Positions 8,636 through 17,081 of a stretch of DNA of 64,000 nucleotides are shown piece by piece. Made by a program: the position numbers and the translations under genes. The DNA comes from Jiangellales bacterium (GTDB lineage Bacteria > Actinomycetota > Actinomycetes > Jiangellales > Jiangellaceae), in NCBI GenBank assembly GCA_030447955.1, contig JAUJNY010000002.1, positions 166,065 through 230,064 on the forward strand. The letters are read 5' to 3'. Position 1 is the stretch's first letter. Each line of letters starts with the position of its first letter. The notes below the pieces were generated by a model that saw nothing but the letters and a program-made list of their open reading frames with translations, ran no database searches and was not told where the DNA came from.

Positions 8636-9891
8636 TCAGGCTGCGGGACTTTGTGGGCTCCCGCGGATGTGCGGGCGGTGCCAACGGGGTGGCGTGAACA
8701 TGGGACGGTGGGTGGTGGGGTCGAGCTCGACGGTCCAGCCGCCGCGGTGCAAGGCCCGGTGGTGCAGTCGACACACGAGCACGCAGTTGGAGAGGCAGGT
8801 CGGGCCGCCGTCGACCCAGTGCCAGATGTGGTGGGCGTCGCACCACGCCGGAGGGCGTCCGCAGCCGGGGAAGGCGCAGCCGCCGTCGCAGGCGATGAGC
8901 GCCTTGCGGAGCGCGACGGGGATGACTCGGGTGGTGCGGCCGACATCGAGTACCTGGCTGGCACCGTCGGTGAGGATCCGGGCGACTAGCGCGTCGCAGG
9001 CGGCCTGCCGGGCGGCCTCTCCGGTGAGTGCAGCACCCCACTGCTCGACGGAGGCCGGTGAAGAGGCTTCTCCGCGCAGTGCCGCCAGGTTGACGACGCC
9101 CGACAGGTGCGGGCGTTCACCTCCCTGTTGCGGCAATCCCCCCGGTCCAAGGTGCGGCGGGCCAGCTCGACCAGGGCGTCGGCGCGCCGCTGCCCAGGGG
9201 TCCGCGAGTCGCGTTCGCCGGCCGGGCCGCGTACCGGCGTGGTCAGCGGCTGCAGCGCGGCCAGGAGCGTGGCGCCCGCCTCGGCATCGAGGGTGCCGCG
9301 TACGTCGACCGTTCCGTCCAGGGTGGCGGCCACGGACAGGAACCGGGCCCGGTGCTGCTCCTCCTCTGACCGCGCGAGCCCGTCCGGGTCGACCACGTGG
9401 CGCAGGTGTCGCGCCACAGTGGCGAGCTGGGCGGGGTAGAGCCGCCGGGCGTGGTCGACCAGCGTCCCCTCCGCCTGACCGCGCGCAGCTGCCGGGAGGG
9501 CCGCTGGCAGGTCGGTCACCGTCCGGGTGATCACGTGGGCGTGCTCCACGCCGATACCACCGTCGGCGAGCGCTGCCGCAGCGGCTCGGCAGTCCCGGCG
9601 CAGTGCCCGGGCGGTCAGCACGGCCTGATGCGCCTTGCGTGGCGACAGCCCGGCCGCTCCTCTCACCCATGCTTGCGTGGACGCCGCGCCAGTCACGGCC
9701 ATCGCGCCTTGAGCGTCGGCCTCGCTCAGCCGGCGCAACCACTCACCCTCGGCGATCTCGACCGCCCGGCGTAGCTCGAGCAGGTCGTCCAGCAGGTCAT
9801 GGGGATGGATGCCGGTGATGTCCTCGGCGGTCAACCCGCGCGCAGCCTCCACGACGGCTGCCACAGCAGAGGAGGCACCGGGCTGTTCCAT
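8636..9891 (-). pseudogene. DUF222/HNH endonuclease gene with a frameshift
   Basis: Two overlapping frames together make one typical DUF222-HNH protein of about 418 residues. The N-terminal frame (9891 down to about 9140) gives the helical DUF222 region through LARRTLDRGD. The C-terminal frame (from about 9140 to 8636) resumes with LPQQGGERPHLSGVVNL and holds an intact HNH nuclease site: CAFPGCGRP, CDAHHIWHW and the final LHH. The switch lies next to a run of six C at 9138-9143, and one extra base there would restore the frame. This is therefore a recent null allele or a sequencing error. Such genes are multicopy in Actinobacteria and often decay. The ATG lies six bases after TAGTGT. Confidence 0.8.
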
Positions 9892-9897
9892 GACTTG

Positions 9898-9903
9898 ACA
9901 CTA
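9898..9903 (-). promoter_or_regulatory. -10 hexamer TAGTGT for the DUF222/HNH gene
   Basis: TAGTGT ends six bases before the ATG at 9891, implying a leaderless mRNA. Confidence 0.5.
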
Positions 9904-9966
9904 CGAGCACCCACCGACAGCTCAGCCGCCCAAGAACCCTTTGTCCACAAGGGCTCCCGTTCCTGA

Positions 9967-10389
9967 CTAGCTGCTCTGTTCGCTGGGCTCGAGCTGCAGC
10001 GAGACACCGTTGATGCAGTACCGCAGGTCGGTGGGGTTGTCGTATCCCTCGCCCTCGAACACGTGGCCCAGGTGCGACCCGCAGCGGGCACAGCGCACCT
10101 CGACCCGGCGCATCCCCATCGAGCGGTCCTCGATCTGCTCCACTCGGTCCTCCGCCAGCGGCGACCAGAACGACGGCCACCCGCAGTGGGAGTCGAACTT
10201 CTCGTCGCTGCGGAACAGCTCGGCGCCGCAGGCCCGGCAGGAGTAGACGCCCGGCGTCTTCGCGCTCGTGTACTCCGAGGACCAGGGCCGCTCGGTGGCT
10301 GCCTGCCGCAGCACCTTGTACTCCCGCGCCGACAGCTCCGCGCGCCACTCGTCGTCGCTCTTGTCCACCTCGTACGGTCCCTTGTTCAT
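9967..10389 (-). CDS. msrB: Peptide-methionine (R)-S-oxide reductase
   Basis: Repairs R-methionine sulfoxide in proteins. The 140-residue protein is a single MsrB domain. Zinc-binding cysteines are Cys51/Cys54 (CRAC) and Cys100/Cys103 (CARC), the catalytic residue is Cys125 in RYCINGVSL, and Cys69 in HCGWPSFW is a likely resolving cysteine. GHVF (residues 108-111) and the substrate-binding aromatic residues are in place. Translation probably starts directly at the mRNA 5' end, because TAGCGT ends six bases before the ATG and no ribosome site is present. It is transcribed divergently from the end-joining polymerase gene. Confidence 0.95.
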   Translation of the reverse strand: MNKGPYEVDKSDDEWRAELSAREYKVLRQAATERPWSSEYTSAKTPGVYSCRACGAELFRSDEKFDSHCGWPSFWSPLAEDRVEQIEDRSMGMRRVEVRCARCGSHLGHVFEGEGYDNPTDLRYCINGVSLQLEPSEQSS

Positions 10390-10395
10390 GCTCCG

Positions 10396-10401
10396 ACGCT
10401 A
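10396..10401 (-). promoter_or_regulatory. -10 hexamer TAGCGT for msrB
   Basis: TAGCGT ends six bases before the msrB ATG. Confidence 0.5.
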
Positions 10402-10478
10402 CGGCGGCTGGGCCGCTGGTGCAGCCGCGCCGCCCGAACTGTCACGTGTTGGTGAGGATTGGCCGGCCTGGTGGCGCG

Positions 10479-10484
10479 TACCGT
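10479..10484 (+). promoter_or_regulatory. -10 hexamer TACCGT for ligD-pol
   Basis: TACCGT ends eight bases before the GTG at 10493. Confidence 0.5.
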
Positions 10485-10492
10485 GACCGTCT

Positions 10493-11536
10493 GTGGCAGC
10501 CGGCAACGCGGTCGAGCTCGACGTCGCCGGCCACAGCGTGCGGGTGAGCAACCCCGAGAAGACGTACTTCCCTGAGCTCGGCGAGCACGGCCGCAAGATC
10601 GACCTCGTCGGCTACTACGTCGCGGTGGGGGAGGCGATCGTCCGGGCGCTGCGCGACCGACCCACCTACCTGCAGCGGTTCCCCGACGGCATCGAGGGCG
10701 AGGAGGTCTACCAAAAGCGGGTGCCGCCGAAGGCGCCCGACTACGTACGCACCTGCCGGGTGACGTTCCCCTCCGGCCGCCACGCCGACGCGCTGCGCGT
10801 CACCAGCCCTGCCGAGGTCGCCTGGGCGGCCAACCTCGGCACGGTGACGTTCCACCCCTGGCACGCGCGCTGCTTTGACGTCGATCACCCGGACGAGCTA
10901 CGCATCGACCTCGACCCGCAGCCGGGGACTTCGTACGCCGACGCGCGACGGGTCGCGCTGGAAGCCGTACGGCCGCTGCTCGACGAGCTGGGATGGGTCG
11001 GATACCCCAAGACCAGCGGCGGGCGCGGCGTGCATGTCTACGTGCGGATCGAGCCACGCTGGACGTTCCGCGAGGTACGCGGCGCGGCCATCGCCTTCGC
11101 CCGGGAGGTGGAGCGGCGGCTGCCCGCACTCGTCACCACCAAGTGGTGGAAGGAGGAGCGCGGCGAGCACGTCTTCGTCGACTACAACCAGAACGCGCGC
11201 GACCGGACCATCGCGTCCGCCTGGTCCGTACGCAGGCACCCGCGCGGCACCGTGTCGACCCCCGTCACCTGGGAGGAGCTGGCTGACATAGAGCCGCAGG
11301 ACCTCACGCTGGCCACGGTGCCGGACCGGCTCTCCGCGCTGGGAGACCCGCATGCCGGCATCGACGACCTCGTCCACTCCCTGGAGCCGCTGCTGGATTG
11401 GGCCGAGCGGGACGAGGCGGACCGGGGACTGGGCGACATGCCGTACCCACCGAACTACCCCAAGATGCCCGGCGAGCCCCCGCGGGTGCAGCCGTCCCGC
11501 GCAAGGCGTTCGACCGACGACCACCCCCACGGCTAG
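10493..11536 (+). CDS. End-joining DNA polymerase/primase (LigD polymerase domain, PrimPol)
   Basis: A 347-residue stand-alone archaeo-eukaryotic-primase-type polymerase equivalent to the polymerase domain of LigD, which fills gaps during Ku-dependent non-homologous end joining. Visible catalytic features are HPW at 121-123, the metal-binding pair Asp139/Asp141 in RIDLDP, TSGGRGVHVYV (174-184), and Asp230 in FVDYNQN followed by RTIASAWSVR. These match the three catalytic aspartates known in the mycobacterial domain. The C-terminal tail (about 310-347) is Pro/Arg-rich. The companion ligase gene (17072-18160) lies on the other side of a three-gene cassette, and no ku gene is in this window. Confidence 0.93.
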   Translation: MAAGNAVELDVAGHSVRVSNPEKTYFPELGEHGRKIDLVGYYVAVGEAIVRALRDRPTYLQRFPDGIEGEEVYQKRVPPKAPDYVRTCRVTFPSGRHADALRVTSPAEVAWAANLGTVTFHPWHARCFDVDHPDELRIDLDPQPGTSYADARRVALEAVRPLLDELGWVGYPKTSGGRGVHVYVRIEPRWTFREVRGAAIAFAREVERRLPALVTTKWWKEERGEHVFVDYNQNARDRTIASAWSVRRHPRGTVSTPVTWEELADIEPQDLTLATVPDRLSALGDPHAGIDDLVHSLEPLLDWAERDEADRGLGDMPYPPNYPKMPGEPPRVQPSRARRSTDDHPHG

Positions 11537-11566
11537 CGGTGGTGGCCTCGAAGCATCCCCGGAGCG

Positions 11567-13519
11567 TCAGGCCGTGGAGTCGGGCGCGCGACGCCACTCG
11601 GGAATGGCGCGAGCTGCTGGAGGTGACTCGTGCAGCAGGAAGATGGGATTGCTGAACGCCACCCGCCGTCCGGCTGAGTTCACGACCGTCACGTAGACAA
11701 AACACGATGTAGCCGTGTCGACGGCCACGCCGACCGGGCCAGCGACGAACTGATCCGCTGGCAGTCGGGCAATCACCACCGTCCCTGGGTCCAGGGCTCC
11801 GCTGTAGTCGACAGGGCCGCGAATTACCTCTATCGTCGCGCTGCTCGGTAGGTCGAGCGCGGTGATGAGTAATGTTCGCGTCGAGAGTTCGGGGCGAACG
11901 GAGGCCATACCCATGGCGACGGCCGCATCGACGTTCAGGTCCAACGCGCCGCCAAAGCTGCCTAGTTCGCCGACGTAGACCGCTCCGCGGCGCAGCCCTT
12001 CGTAAGCCGAGTCGGGTGTGTCCAAGGACTGCCATACGCCGGTGAAGAACCGGTTCGTCTCCTTCAGCCAGCTTCCGTAAGTGCCGGCGTGGTTGTCGTT
12101 GACGCCATTGGCCGTCACCCAGTAGCCATTTCGCCACGTCGTGGCTGTCAAGTCGAGATGCGTCTCGAGGCTCACGCCAGCCTTCTGCCGAAAACCGGTC
12201 TCCAGTATGTCAACGCCACCTAGTTGGCGGCTCAGCAGATTTGAAGCAACCTGGCGACGAAGGTCGGTTTGTGTGGTCTCGGGGCGCAGCGCACCGGCAC
12301 CCCCTCCAAAGGGATGGTTGATCGAGGCAAGACCACCGGCCGCGTGCATCATGTCTGCGGTGTATCGGTACGCGTCTGCCGGATTTACGACCGTGTAGTC
12401 GGTCAAGCGGGGTGTGAAGAATCCGTTAGCGTGTTCGCTGCTGCCCGAAACTTCTACTCCTGGGCTGATCTGCAGCTGCGGGTATCGCTCACGATATGTG
12501 GCGATCAGTTGCTGCTGGGCTTGCAACGGCTCATCGCCGGAGGTCTGCGATCGCGAAAAACACAGGTTGCCGAAGAAGACTCGCGTCGCGAAACTTCTGC
12601 GCGAGCTGGCCCCAAGGCTGAGGCCGCCAAGCACGTTGTCGGCAGCGACGACATCGGACCACAGTGCCGCAATATCAGCGGCGGGACTGATCTGGACGAC
12701 CGTCCACTGTTTAGATTGCACAGGTATTGTGACAATGCCAGAGGTGCCAACAACACTGCGGCTAGCGGGTCTCGTACCGAACTGATAAGAGATCTTGTAG
12801 ATGCCCCCTCGGCGGGTGCCATTTGGGGTCGACAGCGGTGGACGGTATGACAAGGTCAGCAACAGTTCACCCCAACCATCCGGCCCTACCGAGTCGGCGT
12901 AAACGTCCAATTGTAATGATTGCCCGCCGATGTTCGTCCGATGGCAGTTGTTCGAGCCGCCGCCGTTTAGCGCGAACCAGTGCCTGGCTAGGCCACTCCC
13001 GGCGCTGGTGGCTTCGACCTTCAGCGCGCCCACGTTGGGGGCAGTATCGAACGGCGATACCGGTGAGCTGACGATGCCGCCGCCCTTGGCGGCGAGGCTG
13101 CCAGCAGACCCGGGGCTCCAAGAGTACTTGCGACCGGTGACCGTCTCGGGCGACGTGGCGAAGTGGAAGGCGTCGGGAGCGCTGTAGGCGCTCATCCGCC
13201 AGTCATGGTCGGTGGTGTGCAGCACATGGCAACCGCTGGCGATCGCCTCAACGATTTGCGCTTGCAGCGAGGCTGCTCCTTCGCTGTACGACGAGTGCAC
13301 GTGCATGGCATGCCGGTAAGCGGTGAGCCCGGTAACGTTGGTGGCTGCTGCAGCGGTTGCCGGAAGCCAGAGCCCTCCTCTGACTCCGCTGAACGCGATC
13401 GTCCCCACGCCTAGGGCAGCGCTCAGGAAACCCCGCCGTGACATCCCTGCTGGACGGGACTCGGCCAAGTGCTCGTCCCAGCCAAGCTCTGCCGGATCGT
13501 GCTCCTGCGTCTTGCACAT
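11567..13519 (-). CDS. Tat-exported PHP-domain metallohydrolase (CehA/McbA-like) with large insert
   Basis: A 650-residue protein with a twin-arginine signal (SRRGFLSAALGVG, about 27-39) and an AxA-type end near residue 59. PHP metal-site motifs are split. HVHSSYSEG (73-81) and TTDHDW (102-107) come first, then GVEVSGSSEH (353-362) and NHPFGG (400-405), with a further acidic site near VNDNH (472-476). About 230 residues between the first two and last two motifs look like a beta-sandwich (alternating hydrophobic strands, GWGELLLTLSY, QWTVVQISPAA), possibly carbohydrate-binding. The C-terminal 120 residues form a further beta domain. The ATG has a GAGGAG site. It follows the GH26-like gene by 38 bases, so the two are likely an operon. 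Base composition is less GC-rich than in neighbouring genes. The substrate is unknown. Confidence 0.85.
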   Translation of the reverse strand: MCKTQEHDPAELGWDEHLAESRPAGMSRRGFLSAALGVGTIAFSGVRGGLWLPATAAAATNVTGLTAYRHAMHVHSSYSEGAASLQAQIVEAIASGCHVLHTTDHDWRMSAYSAPDAFHFATSPETVTGRKYSWSPGSAGSLAAKGGGIVSSPVSPFDTAPNVGALKVEATSAGSGLARHWFALNGGGSNNCHRTNIGGQSLQLDVYADSVGPDGWGELLLTLSYRPPLSTPNGTRRGGIYKISYQFGTRPASRSVVGTSGIVTIPVQSKQWTVVQISPAADIAALWSDVVAADNVLGGLSLGASSRRSFATRVFFGNLCFSRSQTSGDEPLQAQQQLIATYRERYPQLQISPGVEVSGSSEHANGFFTPRLTDYTVVNPADAYRYTADMMHAAGGLASINHPFGGGAGALRPETTQTDLRRQVASNLLSRQLGGVDILETGFRQKAGVSLETHLDLTATTWRNGYWVTANGVNDNHAGTYGSWLKETNRFFTGVWQSLDTPDSAYEGLRRGAVYVGELGSFGGALDLNVDAAVAMGMASVRPELSTRTLLITALDLPSSATIEVIRGPVDYSGALDPGTVVIARLPADQFVAGPVGVAVDTATSCFVYVTVVNSAGRRVAFSNPIFLLHESPPAARAIPEWRRAPDSTA

Positions 13520-13557
13520 GCCATACTCCTCGCGTCCGCACAAGTCCGCGACGCTGC

Positions 13558-14514
13558 CTAAGCCCCGTCGTAGTAGTAGGGGTCCTTCAGCCAGGCCGTG
13601 AAGGCGAGCAGGGACTCCGGCGAACTGTCCGGGCGAAACGCGCACTTGTTCAACGTGTCGTACTCGTTGATCAGCGTGAACCGGGTGTAAGGGTACGGGA
13701 CGTCTTTCTTGAACAACTGCTGGGCCTCGGCGTACCACTGCGCCTTGCGACTGGGATCCTCAGGGTCCTCGGTGGTGCCGAACTCAGGCAGCATCAAAGC
13801 CTCGTTCGGATGTTCCATGGCGAACGGCATCATCCGGTCGACCAGTTCTTGCATGGAGAACCAACGGTTGGCGGCGCCCGGGCGACAGGTGTACCAGTTG
13901 TACGCATCAGCGCCGATCGCGTCGACGTAGGCGTCGCCGGGGTAGTACTGCTGGGCCCGACCGCGGCCGAAGCCGAAGGCTGTTCCGATGAAGACGTACT
14001 CGGCATTGGTCACGCCTTCGTTCCGAAGGACCGTAATGAACTTCTGCCACGCCAACTTGTACTCCGCCGCGGTGCCATTCGCCTTCGATATGGCGGTCTC
14101 GGGCTCGTGATTGAAACTGAAATACACCGGGGCGTTGAAGTCCTTGATCTGCCTGGCCCACGTCTGCATTTGGACGTACAAACCCGAACCGGGCTGTGCA
14201 GCGGCGATGTCGGCCCACAACACCACGGTGCCATTCATCCGTTTGGGCCGCACACTCATAAACACCTTGCGGCCGCCGTCACGGGCCCACGTCGCCGTGG
14301 CGTCCGGGAACGGTTGATCCCACAAGTAGTACAGCCGGGCGTTCGATACCTGGTCGTTCACACGAGCCTCGTACGACTGATACGCCGCGACGGTCTTCCC
14401 CGCACGCGCCCCGAACTCGACAACCTCGCCGGCCGCCTGCGTTGGACCCGCGGCTAGGCTGAGCGCCATCAGCGCGGCCGCCCCGGTGGCGCGGAGCACT
14501 CTCAGTCGTTTCAT
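13558..14514 (-). CDS. Secreted GH26-like glycoside hydrolase
   Basis: A 318-residue exported protein with a signal peptide ending near PTQA-AGE (about residue 28). The TIM-barrel hallmarks of clan GH-A/GH26 are visible: the acid/base glutamate in YFSFNHEPE (Glu137) and the nucleophile glutamate in LMLPEFGTTEDPE (Glu244). AIGADAYNWYTC, a barrel strand with aromatic sugar-contact residues, lies between them. Known family members cut beta-mannans or related glucans; the substrate here is not deducible. The second ATG (14514) is preferred because AGGGCGG lies six bases before it; the first ATG at 14520 is adjacent to that site. A clear TTGACA-18-TAAGGT promoter lies about 70 bases upstream. Codon usage is less GC-biased than the surroundings. 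Confidence 0.78.
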   Translation of the reverse strand: MKRLRVLRATGAAALMALSLAAGPTQAAGEVVEFGARAGKTVAAYQSYEARVNDQVSNARLYYLWDQPFPDATATWARDGGRKVFMSVRPKRMNGTVVLWADIAAAQPGSGLYVQMQTWARQIKDFNAPVYFSFNHEPETAISKANGTAAEYKLAWQKFITVLRNEGVTNAEYVFIGTAFGFGRGRAQQYYPGDAYVDAIGADAYNWYTCRPGAANRWFSMQELVDRMMPFAMEHPNEALMLPEFGTTEDPEDPSRKAQWYAEAQQLFKKDVPYPYTRFTLINEYDTLNKCAFRPDSSPESLLAFTAWLKDPYYYDGA

Positions 14515-14586
14515 AGACATCCGCCCTAACGCTCTGTAGTCGTTCCGTCACGGATATCGCAGGTTCCGCAGCGGCTAGGCGGGCGG

Positions 14587-14616
14587 ACCTTAGCGTTGCC
14601 CGCTGAAGGGTGTCAA
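14587..14616 (-). promoter_or_regulatory. Consensus -35/-10 promoter of the GH26-PHP operon
   Basis: On the minus strand TTGACA (14611-14616) is followed after 18 bases by TAAGGT (14587-14592). It is the best -35/-10 pair I found in the window and lies about 70 bases upstream of the GH26-like start, leaving a conventional 5' leader. Confidence 0.65.
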
Positions 14617-14884
14617 CCACCCATCGTAACTAGTCGAGTGCGCAAACACGGGCTGTCATAGGGCAGTGACTCCGGGTCATATCGGGGCGCCGGTTTCTGA
14701 ACGGCTCCTGGGCACCGCGTCGGCCGATACCGCCAAGACATGGGTTCGCCAGGTGCGTCGACATTCAGCAGCGCTGATCCATCGCTATGCGTGGCCGTCT
14801 CCTGGCGCGGCTCATGGCCGGCATGGTGACCCGCAGGTCCGGAAAGCGCCCAGTACGGAATGCGCCGCTACGTACGTCAAGGCC
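14617..14884. other. Non-coding stretch between the GH26 promoter and the sorbosone-dehydrogenase gene
   Basis: No gene or structured element is recognised. Together with the promoter region it forms a gene-free span of about 360 bases. Composition is moderately less GC-rich than the flanks. Confidence 0.5.
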
Positions 14885-16993
14885 TCAGCTTGGGTCGAAC
14901 CGTGCGGTGAACGTCGCGGCCTCTCGCGGTGTCGCGATGTCGTGTGTGCGTGCGCCGCCGTCCGACCATGTCCGGAACACGTGTGGCACGCCGCTGATGC
15001 TCTGGTCGGGGGCGCTGATGCGGAGCACGTAGCCGGGCCAGGACACCACGCTGGCGGGGGTGCCTCGAGTGGTGCCGTTGACGATGACCCGGCCGCCAGA
15101 GGGGGAGGTGGCGAAGGTGAGCGGCACCTTCCGGGGCAGCAGGTTCTGGTCGGCGCGGGAGGTGAGCCCGCGGGAGTCCACGGCGACCGCGGTGGCGACG
15201 AGATAACTGTTCTGGGTCGAGGCGAGATCTTCCGGCGCCGGGTAGTTCACCGTGATGGAGGATCCGGTGACCGGGCCGGCGTAGGGGTGGAAGTGGGTGC
15301 CGTGCTTGACCCTCACCGTCCAGGTGATCGAGCGCGGCGGCAGCACGCCGTCCTCACGGTCACTGGCCTCCGCCGTCACCGTGACCTGCTGGCCGACGAA
15401 GAAGCGCGCGGTCGTCGCCGGGGAGGTGATCGAGATGGCCGGCGGATGCTCGCCGGCGTAGACATCCTTGTTGAACGGGGCAGACAACGTCCCGGCCTCG
15501 TCGCTGACCCGCAGGGTGGCGGTGTAGTCCTGCGCCGCTGGATAGGTGTGGGTGACTCGTGGTGTCGTGGTCGTGGCCGACGTGCCGTCCCCGAAGCTCC
15601 ACCGCCATGAGGTCACGCTGTCCCCACTGTCGGGGTCGTAGCTGGCCGAGCCGTCGAGGGTGACGGTGAGCCCGTCGGGGTGCTGGCTGAAGCTGGCGAC
15701 CGGGGCGGTGTTGCCCGACTCGTAGACGACGCGGTGGACGGCCCCGCCGCCGTAGTCGAGGTAGTACAACGCCCGGGTTTCCCGGTACGGGCCGAAGGCG
15801 AGGTGGACCGGAACGTTCACGTCGGTGAGGAAAGGCTTTTGGGTGTATCCGCCGCCGGTCGTCGGCGCGAGGCGGAAGATCTTGCCGCAGACGTAGTCGG
15901 CGAACAGGTAGGAACCGCTGTACGGAGCCGGCCACAGTCCCTCCGGCACGAACGCGCCGCCGGTGATTGACCCGCAGCCGGTGGCGGCGTGGGAATAGTC
16001 GTGGATCGGGTTCTCAAACGGCGTGGGCCCGCAGTTGGTGTAGGACCCGGTGGCGCAATGGCCCTCCCGGACGTTCCACCCGTAGTCCGCACCCTTGACG
16101 AGCCGGTCGATCTCCTCCCAGTGGGCCTGGCCGACGTCGTTGACGTAGAACTGGCTGGTGCCCGGCACCTGCGCGAAGCGGAACGGGTTACGGAAGCCGG
16201 AGGCGAAGGTCTCCGTGCAGGGGCCGTTGCCCGGCTGCGGGCCCGTCGGCAGAGTGCACCTGCGCGCGCCGGTTGCGCCCACGTACGGGTTGGACGCCGG
16301 AACACCACCGGAGCGGGTGACCCGCAGGATCTTCCCGTTCGGGATGTCGAGTCGGCGGCTGTTGGTGTTCAGCGCACCGCAGCGGGTGGGATCCCCGAGC
16401 ACGCAGCCGCCATCCCCCACGCTGACATAGAGCAGCTCATCGGCGCCGAAGTGCAGGTCTCCAGCGTTGTGAATGAACCGTTGCGAGGGGATGTGGTCGA
16501 CCAGCACCTTCTCACTCGACAAACTGATGCGGTCGTTGTCGCCGAGCACATGGCGGGTGACCCGGTTCTCGGGGGTGTCCGGCCCGCCCTCACCACAGAA
16601 CCCGTGCGCGTTGTGCGTCCAGTACAGGTAGACGAAATGGTTGGTCGCGAACCTCGGGTCCACGGCCACACCGAGCAGCCCACGCTCCCCCTGAGTACAG
16701 ATGCGCGAGCCGAAGTTCAGCGCCGGTGTCGTCAGTAGCTGCCCGTCGCGCACCACCCGCAACTGACCACCGTCCTGGGCGATCAGCATGCGCCCGTCCG
16801 GCGTCCACGCCAGTGCGGTCGGGGTCGTCACCTTGTGCACCACCGTGTCGCTAAACCCCGCCGGCGCAGTCACCATGTCGCCGGAGCCCGTCGGCGGCGT
16901 GAGAGCGGCCGAGGCTGTCTGGTCCGGGACGGCTGGCAGCAAGGACACGAGGACCCCGGTGAGCACGGCGAGGAAAACGGTCCTGCGATCCAT
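14885..16993 (-). CDS. Secreted glucose/sorbosone dehydrogenase-like protein with PKD domain
   Basis: A 702-residue exported protein. After the signal peptide (about 1-32, ending ASA-AL) comes a six-bladed propeller of the soluble-aldose-sugar/PQQ-dependent dehydrogenase type (about 40-420), with ERGLLGVAVDPRF, NRVTRHVL, GDLHFGADELLYVSVGDGG and EIDRLVKGADYGW. A PKD repeat follows (about 430-510, SWRWSFGDGTSATTTT), then two or three further beta-sandwich repeats. It probably oxidises a sugar at the cell surface. Several Cys residues in the propeller may form disulfides. ATG 16993 has a GGGAGC ribosome site, and the extra N-terminal extension of the open frame is not needed. GC content is intermediate. 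It is transcribed toward the GH26-PHP genes in the same direction. Confidence 0.85.
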   Translation of the reverse strand: MDRRTVFLAVLTGVLVSLLPAVPDQTASAALTPPTGSGDMVTAPAGFSDTVVHKVTTPTALAWTPDGRMLIAQDGGQLRVVRDGQLLTTPALNFGSRICTQGERGLLGVAVDPRFATNHFVYLYWTHNAHGFCGEGGPDTPENRVTRHVLGDNDRISLSSEKVLVDHIPSQRFIHNAGDLHFGADELLYVSVGDGGCVLGDPTRCGALNTNSRRLDIPNGKILRVTRSGGVPASNPYVGATGARRCTLPTGPQPGNGPCTETFASGFRNPFRFAQVPGTSQFYVNDVGQAHWEEIDRLVKGADYGWNVREGHCATGSYTNCGPTPFENPIHDYSHAATGCGSITGGAFVPEGLWPAPYSGSYLFADYVCGKIFRLAPTTGGGYTQKPFLTDVNVPVHLAFGPYRETRALYYLDYGGGAVHRVVYESGNTAPVASFSQHPDGLTVTLDGSASYDPDSGDSVTSWRWSFGDGTSATTTTPRVTHTYPAAQDYTATLRVSDEAGTLSAPFNKDVYAGEHPPAISITSPATTARFFVGQQVTVTAEASDREDGVLPPRSITWTVRVKHGTHFHPYAGPVTGSSITVNYPAPEDLASTQNSYLVATAVAVDSRGLTSRADQNLLPRKVPLTFATSPSGGRVIVNGTTRGTPASVVSWPGYVLRISAPDQSISGVPHVFRTWSDGGARTHDIATPREAATFTARFDPS

Positions 16994-17065
16994 TTGTTGC
17001 TCCCGGGTGACGGTCTGTCGAGACATGCACAGCATGACCCACGGCCAGGTCGGGGGGAAGCGCCA

Positions 17066-17081
17066 CGGCGGTCAGCCGCCG
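17066..17081. terminator. Small hairpin over the ligC stop codon
   Basis: CGGCGG-TCAG-CCGCCG forms a perfect 6-bp stem with a four-base loop across the ligC stop. It could stop transcription into the sorbosone-dehydrogenase gene, but no T-run follows. Confidence 0.3.
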
